Assembly (NCBI GenBank): GCA_018417955.1
Contig: JACTVC010000004.1
Location: forward strand, 1,736,001 to 1,800,000
Reading direction: 5' to 3'
Source of the DNA: Laccaria trichodermophora
Lineage: Eukaryota; Basidiomycota; Agaricomycetes; Agaricales; Hydnangiaceae
DNA length: 64,000 nucleotides
The notes beneath the pieces were generated by a model that was given only the letters and a program-made list of their open reading frames with translations, did no database searches and was not told where the DNA came from. Shown here in pieces: positions 57,293 through 64,000 of this stretch (within the stretch, counting starts at the first letter, position 1; each line of letters opens with the position of its first letter). The position numbers and the translations under genes are program-made.

Positions 57293-60200
57293 ATGTCTGA
57301 TCCTAGTGGCTCACGCAAAAACCCTTTGAAACGCAACTTTGAAGAATTGCCTGATCACCTCACGATCACTGAGGGCCCACGTAATAAACGCCGTAGCGAT
57401 TCTACGTTAGAGTTCATAATCCCACGCTGCTTGATAGTGTCCTGACAAGCTCTAGGTTGACTTCTGCAATGGCGCCTGACGTTGCAGGAGAAGCGATGTC
57501 TCTGGTGTGTGTTTATAATACACTTTTATGATCTTTGACTCACATCCTTTGCTTCTGATGACCAAGCATGTAATGGAGGGAGCACACAATGTCGTTATGA
57601 GGGATTCCACACTCTATGTAGCACAAAATGTGTGTCTTTTCATCACACATCAATAGTTTGAGATATGGATCTAACTTTGTGTCAAGATTGAAGTTCATGA
57701 ACATGCTGGTGGGGGAGAAGAGGATACACTCCTTGTTCCCCAAAGACCCAATTCAAGTGCTTTATTTACAGGTCGTGAAGATGTTCTCAAGAGGCTGAAG
57801 GATCACTTTGCATGTCAAGGTGAAGGGGATAGAGGCAGAAAGTCATTCTTGTTATATGGCATGGGAGGTATTGGAAAGACACAGATTTGTTTGAAGTTTG
57901 TTGAGGAGATGGCTGAAAGGTAATTTTCTTTAATTTAACATCTCTGATTCTATGACAAGTGCATGCAGATTCTCCCACATTTTCTGGATTGATGCTTCTT
58001 CTGGGGATACTATTGTTCTTGGTTTGAAGGGTCTTTGTTCTCATCCCAAGGCTAAAGCTGCCAATATCTCTGTGTCCCCTATCTCTGCTCTCATCTGGAT
58101 TGCATCTCTGCAGTCTAAATGGCTGCTGGTGTTTGACAATGCTGATGGTGCACCTGAAGTTATAGAGAAATTTATTCCACCTGGTTCTGAGGGCAATATT
58201 CTGGTTACTAGCAGAAATCCATCTCTTGGGCGTGTCACATGTTATGAAAACTCTCTGGAAGTTGATCAGATGGCTGAAAAGGAAGCCATATCACTCTTAG
58301 TGAAAGCCAGCAATCTGACTGAGTTGCCAGAAAATGTTTACATCATAGCTCAGCAGATTGTAAATGAGCTCTGCTGTTTGCCTCTGGCTGTTGATCAAGC
58401 AGGAGCTTCCATTCAAGCTGGTCTCTGTAGGATTAACAATTATCTTCAGCATCTCTCACAACATAGGAAAAAGCTTATGAACCATCCTTCATTTAGAGGT
58501 GCATCTCAGTACAATCGTACAATTTATGAAACATGGGATTTGTCTTTCAATGAAATTGAATCAAGGGCAAACAAGAAATCTGATGAGGATGGTAAAGCAG
58601 CTGCTCAGGCTGCTATTCTTATTCTTGAAACTGTTGCATTTCTACATCATGAGAATATCATTGAGGCTGCCTTCAGAAAGGCTGCAATGAAATTCTTTGA
58701 AGGATATTACTGTGAACTAAAACCAAATGTTGAAACATGCATCACCCAATTGCTTCAGCTGGGAGAGGATCAGTGTTGGAATGAATTCTTCTTTCATGAT
58801 GGAATCAGAGTTCTCATGTCCTTTTCTATGATCAAAAGAGGCTCAAGCTCTTCAGAAGTCTATGCCATTCATCCATTGATGCATAAATGGAGTAGAGATA
58901 GGATGTCAATGTCTCAAAAGAGGTGCATGATGCAGGTGTCAAGATTTATCCTTGTCAACTGCATTACAGAAGAGATGACAGTTGAAAACATTGCATTTAA
59001 CAGAGTTCTTGTACCACACATCAAAGCCAATTACCAGTCAGAGAGGGAAAATGGTTTCAAAAGAGTGTTTGATGATGATGAATATTCCCAATTCAGTTAT
59101 GTATTCTACCAAAATGGAATGTGGAAAGATGCAGAGGATCTTCAGTATGAAATAGTAGAAATGAGGGTGAAGGAGCAGGGGATGAACCATCCATTAACAC
59201 TGACCAGCATGGCAAATCTTGCAAATACCTATACAGACCAAGGAAAATATGAGGAGGCTCAGGAGCTGGGACTAAAGGTTCTGGATCTGCAAAAAAATGT
59301 GCTGGGGGAAGAACATCCAGATACATTGACCAGCATGAATAATCTTGCAGTCACATATTCACACCAAGGAAAATATGAGGAGGCTGGAAAGCTGCAGCTG
59401 AAAGTCTTGGATTTGCATACAAGGGTGTTGGGGCGAGATCATCCAGATACATTGACCAGCATGAATAATCTTGCAGTCATGTATTCACACCAAGGAAAAT
59501 ATGAGGAGACTGAGGAGCTGGACTTGAAAGTTCTGGATCTGCATACAAGGGTGTTGGGGCCAGAACATCCAGATACATTGACCAGCATGGCAAATCTTGC
59601 AGCCACATATTCAGACCAAGGAAAATATGAGGAAGCTGGGGAGCTGGAGCTGAAAGTCTTAGATCTGTGTACAGGGGTGTTGGGGCCAGAACATCCAGGT
59701 ACATTGACCAGCATGGGAAATCTTGCAGTCACATATTCAGACCAAGGAAAATATGAGGAGGCTGGGAAGCTGCAGCTGAAAGTCTTGGATTTATGTACAA
59801 GCCTGTTGGGGCCAGAACATCCAGATTCATTGACCAGCCTGGCAAATCTTGCAAGTACCCATTCAAACCAAGGAAAACATGAGGAGGCTGAGGAGCTGAA
59901 GCTGAAAGTCTTGGATCTGCATACAAGGCTGTTGGGGCCAGAACATCCAGCTACATTGACCAGCATGGCAAATCTTGCAGTCATATATTCACACCAAGGA
60001 AAATATGAGGAGGCTGGGAAGCTGCAGCTGAAAGTCTTGGATTTACGTACAAGCCTGTTGGGGCCAGAACATCCAGATTCATTGACCAGCCTGGCACATC
60101 TTGCAAGTATCCATTCAGACCAAGGAAAACATGAGGAGGCTGAGGAGCTGAAGCTGAAAGTCTTGGATCTGCATACAAGGCTGTTGGGGCCAGAACATCC

Positions 60201-60684
60201 AGATACATTGACCAGCATGGCAAATCTTGCAGTCATATATTCACACCAAGGAAAATATGAGGAGGGTGAGAAGCTGGAGCTGAAAGTCCTTGATTTGCAT
60301 AAAAGGGTGTTGGGGCCAGAACATCCAGGTACATTGACCAGCATGAATAATCTTGCAGTCACATATTCACAACAAGGAAAATATGAAGAGGCTGAGAAGC
60401 TGGGGCTAAAGGTTCTGGATCTGCGTAAAAAGGTGCTGGGGCCTGAACATCCCAATACTTTGACCAGCATGGCAAATCTTGCAGTCACATATTCAGACCA
60501 AGGAAAATATGAGGAAGCTGCAGAGCTGGAAGTAAAGGTTCTGGATCTGCATAAAAGGATCCTGGGGCTTGAACATCCAGATACTTTGACCAGCATGGAA
60601 AATCTTGCAAGAACATATTTAGAACAAGGGAAATATGAGGAGGCCAAGGCTCTGAGGCTGAAGTCTCTGGAATTATGTAAATGA
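57293..60684 (+). CDS. NB-ARC-TPR NLR (STAND) gene with damaged N-terminal module
   Basis: Exons 57293-57405 and 57456-57504 and the segment from 57567 mirror the NACHT-WD40 gene (EGAHNVVMRDSTLYVAQN). However, the acceptor before 57567 reads AAG, and an in-frame TAG lies at 57654-57656. The NB-ARC frame is open from 57675; its exon ends at 57919, with an intron 57920-57968 (GTAATT..CAG) and the last exon 57969-60684. NB-ARC motifs are Walker A GMGGIGKTQ, Walker B WLLVFDNAD, ILVTSRN and GLPL-like LPLAVDQAGA. Twelve 42-residue TPR units follow (TLTSMANLAVTYSxQGKYEEA) and end in LELCK. STAND ATPase cores with TPRs sense ligands and oligomerise. How translation enters the NB-ARC frame is not clear; part of the N-terminal module may be lost. 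Confidence 0.82.
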
Positions 60685-61316
60685 TCTTTCAAGGTGCAGT
60701 TCAGTCCCACTTTTTGCCCCCCAAACAACTAACCAAGGACATTTATTCCAGGATATGATGACATGTTTTTCAATCAACCAGAGAAAGGGCCATAAGGAAT
60801 TAAAAATCTAGCTTATGAACTTCAGAAAAAAAAATGGTGTCAAAGATGGACTGTTAAGAAAGAAATACACTGTTACTGTAATGGGGGACATTCAGATGAC
60901 AACCTTTCCATTTCAACACAGACCTATGCCCCCCTTATTTTCTCATAAATAACATGCAGCATCAGAAAAGACAAAAAAAAATGTAAGATCCTAAGATCCA
61001 CGAAAGAGCAAACAAAGAAATAAAAATGTGGCCATGGATGGGGTACCACAAATCAAAGGTAAAATGCTTCCAGAATATATACAAGCTTTTTGTGTACATA
61101 CCTCATGGTGCTGCTCTCCCAACTGAGCTATGCCCCCTGTAAGATAACAATATGGAATAAGTATTGCAATTAGTAGTAGAGTGATAAGAAATGGTAAGAT
61201 TTGCAACCCCCACTGAAGCATGACGAGGCCGCAATGAAGGTAACTTGTAAGGAATGTCATACTAAAAAAAATAAGCATATGATACATCAATCCTCCATCC
61301 ATCCAGTATATATAAT
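60685..61316 (+). repeat. Uninterrupted paralogous flank (empty sites)
   Basis: It matches 18.59-18.82, 19.41-19.50 and 22.74-23.06 kb once the hAT MITE and YR element are removed. It ends at ATAATTA/TGTGTATG, the empty site of the Helitron. Confidence 0.85.
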
Positions 61317-61419
61317 TATGTGTATGAGCATAGAAGTAGCAGTCGTGGTCGAGGAGGGGTATACATGATTGAAAAAACAACTCGGTCTATCCAAAAAAAT
61401 ACACATAGGCCATGCACGC

Positions 61420-62822
61420 TTACACCCCATCCCCTACCCTACTCTCCTCCTCCCCATCCCCCTGCCTAGCCAAAAACGCACCGAAATCCCTAGACCTCTT
61501 CCCCCCTCCCCCTCCGAAGCCTGTCATTGGGAATCCGCCACCACCGATCTGACCAACTGGGAATCCGCCACCTTCAATCCGTCTGGTGAACCCTCCTTCC
61601 AGTTGAACAGGCAAATCATCGTCGTCCTGATCAAAAAACCCCTGTCCCTGCTCGACGGTACTAGGACTAACGATGTGAGCCTGCACGTCACCGATGCTGA
61701 AGGCTGGTGAAGAAGGGGATTGGAGGGAGGGCGATTGCGAGGAAGTGTTGGATCTTGATCTTGATTGGGAGGTCAAGGAGTGTTTGGATTTCGATTTGGG
61801 CTGGTTGGGGTTGGGGAAAGCGGGATTGGGGATGGATTGCAGGTGTTGGGCTCAGTCAGACATAGATGCGGATGTATGGCTCAACGAAGAGCGATTACGG
61901 CGTGAATCCGAGGTACCTCCATTTGAGTAAGCGCTGTTTGACTTTTTGCGTGCGTAGAGACTTCCATCGTGATCTGCATTTTCGTCATCTTCCTTCGCTG
62001 CTGCTGCTGGAGGAGGAGCGGATACAAAGTGTCTGAAACCTTCCCTCACTTGCTGGGATCGAGAGTGAGACCTTGAATGAGACCCGGACGAAGACGTCAC
62101 CGTAGTCCCCCAACCAGCTCCAGCACCACTAGGACGCTTCAAAGCGCCAACCCACCACTCCCTTGAAACCCCTCAAATTCCTCCCCATCGCCAACAACAC
62201 CAGCTTCCACAAGCCTCTTCATCTCCTTCCTCGCCTTCCTCCATTATCTCCTCTCTTCTTTATGCTTTAGCTTCGCATCAGCTGCCTTGCTAGCTTTCGA
62301 GACAGAGATCGATTGGATGGTGGATATGTCGAGGGGAGCGGCGTCGGAATCGAAGGTTTGGTTTGTTAGTGTTGTTGTGGATGTGCGGCCACCCCCACTG
62401 CTGCTGTGGTGACAATGGAATAAAGGTGTATCGTCGTGGTCGTCAGGTGGGAGTTGGATGGGTGTGGTCGGCCAAAGAGGTCGAATCCGAACAGGGTTAT
62501 CCTCCTAGGATTCCTATTCGAATTCGCATTCGCCTTGGACTTGAACTTGCATTTTGGTCTCCCCTCCCCTTCCAGGGCTCAAGTGCAAAGAAAGCGTCTC
62601 TGCACGTTTGTTATCAGAATCCACTAGGAGACCTTGTAGCAAGTCAGGACGCGCGTGGGGGATGTGGTTGACAGCAGGATTGTACGACTCTGATTCTCCT
62701 GATGTTGAGTTGGGTTGTTGATTGGTAGTGTTCCGTAAACTGTCTGACGAAGAAATGGGGCGGAGGCAGGGCATGCATGAGCCCAATGCGATTTGGGCAG
62801 ACCATGAGAAAGGGGTCGTCAT
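61420..62822 (-). pseudogene. Ser/Arg-rich conserved-type protein, copy C (most complete)
   Basis: It starts MTTPFSWSAQIALGSCMPC at 62822; the CMPCL motif could be an acylation site. It continues through HARPDLLQGLLVDSDNKRAE, then a frame break near 62514 into the basic and DISTIQ-containing region, then KRPSGAGAGWGTTV and an RS/SQ-rich C-terminal half (61776-61420) ending with a Gly-rich FPMTGFGGGGGK stretch. At least two frame breaks are present. The function is unknown. Confidence 0.6.
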
Positions 62823-62899
62823 CGTTGTTGGTGGAGGATGGGGTTGGGTTGGGAAGTTGGGGGGAAATTGCTGGGCCACTTCGTTCAATTCTTAACGTC

Positions 62900-64000
62900 T
62901 TCTACGTCAAAGCCTGATGAAGTCATCGACTCCAAATCCCTGAGATGGTGCTGATGACCTGGAGCGGTTGGGTTAGAGTCACTCAGTGGTTCATCGAGAG
63001 TGCTTATGGTGGATATTGGAGGCCATGTAAATACCTTTTTTGAGCTCATCACTGACGACGACAATGAGGAGTCCGCTGTTGGGGATTGTTCTCAAGGTCT
63101 TCCCATTCAAACAAATGCAAATTATAAGAAAGCCACCTCCGGCACAAACACAAAGTTGCTTTGCACTCTGGCCAAGGATGAAAACCGCGCTCAGACAGTC
63201 CCCTTGCCCTCTCGGATTGTTTGACTGTGTGTGTCCATTCAGGATAATCAAGTATGTGTCTGTCAGATTCATCCAGCCCTCTTCTCACTGACGAGTCATC
63301 CAGTGCCGCTCAAGTCTCTTACTGGCGCATACCAGTCACAGTCCTGAGTCCATGACGCTTTCTCAAGCAGCAATATACCCTGCCTGTCAATGTGAGGATT
63401 TGAGGACGAGTCCAGAAGATTGCGTCACATACGGTACATCCACACTCTATCCCTCTCTCAGCGTTAGTTCACTGACAATGCACTCACTAGTACCGTACCA
63501 TCCCCCCGGACTCGATTCACGCACGCCAGGGATAGGCTCTGGTCCTTACGACGATGTGCTGAAGACAACGTGTGGCAGAAATAAGTTTTATACGATGTGC
63601 AGAGAAGAGGGCAGTTGTGGAGGAGAAGAAACAAAATCCGTGGTCCATCACAGGTACTAACGTCAATTCTTTGACTGATCAATCCATGCTAAGCATCTTC
63701 ATTTCTAGAGGGCAGTTTACAAACCCCGATACTCATCTGCAGTTCTTAGCTATGTTGTGGCTCTGGTATCTTTTGGTCAGGCTTAATATCGACCAGGAAA
63801 CGTTTAACGTCCGACGCACCATGGCGCATTAAGTTGCCCTGGACCACCTCCTGTACGTAAAGTGCTGTGAGACATCTTGTATGTCCTGGTGCTTTGGTAT
63901 GGCGTCACACCTCTGGCTTTCGCTGACGAGCTAATCACACTATCGTTTTGAAGGGTCGATGATGTGGCAACCTGAGGCGTCAAGTTTACACAAACGAACA
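62900..64000 (+). repeat. Degenerate paralogous block Q, copy 3
   Basis: From about 63200 it matches the first kilobase of the blocks at 33.0 and 51.6 kb (TCATCCAGCCCTCTTCTC, ACTCACTAGTACCGTACC). The longest frame is 102 codons. It continues beyond the window. Confidence 0.5.

Noticed and set aside
59439..60728. 429-codon minus-strand frame
   Set aside because: Antisense of the TPR array; its apparent repeats mirror the 126-base TPR period.

Overview
The window reads as transposon-rich accessory DNA from a basidiomycete fungus, probably an Agaricomycete. The reasons are introns of about 45-65 bases with GT..AG ends, two STAND/NLR-type genes (NACHT-WD40 and NB-ARC-TPR), a PIF1-type Helitron, a tyrosine-recombinase element and many small DNA transposons. 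Repeated paralogous blocks make up much of the right half.

Left arm (1-12.1 kb): a giant uninterrupted reading frame on the minus strand (8782 down to the left edge, at least 2,927 codons, family not recognised). A Zn(II)2Cys6-like regulator gene lies only 95 bases upstream of it. A divergently transcribed repeat protein of the FNLKRP type shares with that regulator a 235-base promoter that contains an 18-bp palindrome around CACGTG. This is the least explained and most interesting part of the window.

Middle left (12.1-33.8 kb): a decayed multi-exon gene of unknown function carrying a hAT-type MITE; a TPR fragment; a second hAT MITE; a gag plus tyrosine-recombinase element with split direct repeats (A1-ORFs-B1-A2-B2) and no reverse transcriptase; and an 8.3-kb Helitron (23065-31405) whose exact ends are shown by an unoccupied paralogous site at 61.3 kb. 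The Helitron carries a Rep-helicase gene broken by one TGA and an intact-looking 280-residue cargo gene.

Middle right (36.2-49.8 kb): an NACHT-WD40 NLR pseudogene and a large GRF-finger gene. Each is split by a copy of the same 1.75-1.81 kb non-autonomous element; the two copies are inverted and each is flanked by an exact 8-bp duplication. The GRF gene is also interrupted by a related element.

Right arm (51.4-64 kb): more degenerate paralogous blocks, then an NB-ARC-TPR NLR gene that shares its N-terminal module with the NACHT-WD40 gene. It is followed by the uninterrupted version of the flank that is riddled with insertions at 18.5-33.8 kb. The premature stops that I could place by frame continuity are nearly all TGA, which fits C-to-T decay of CGA codons.
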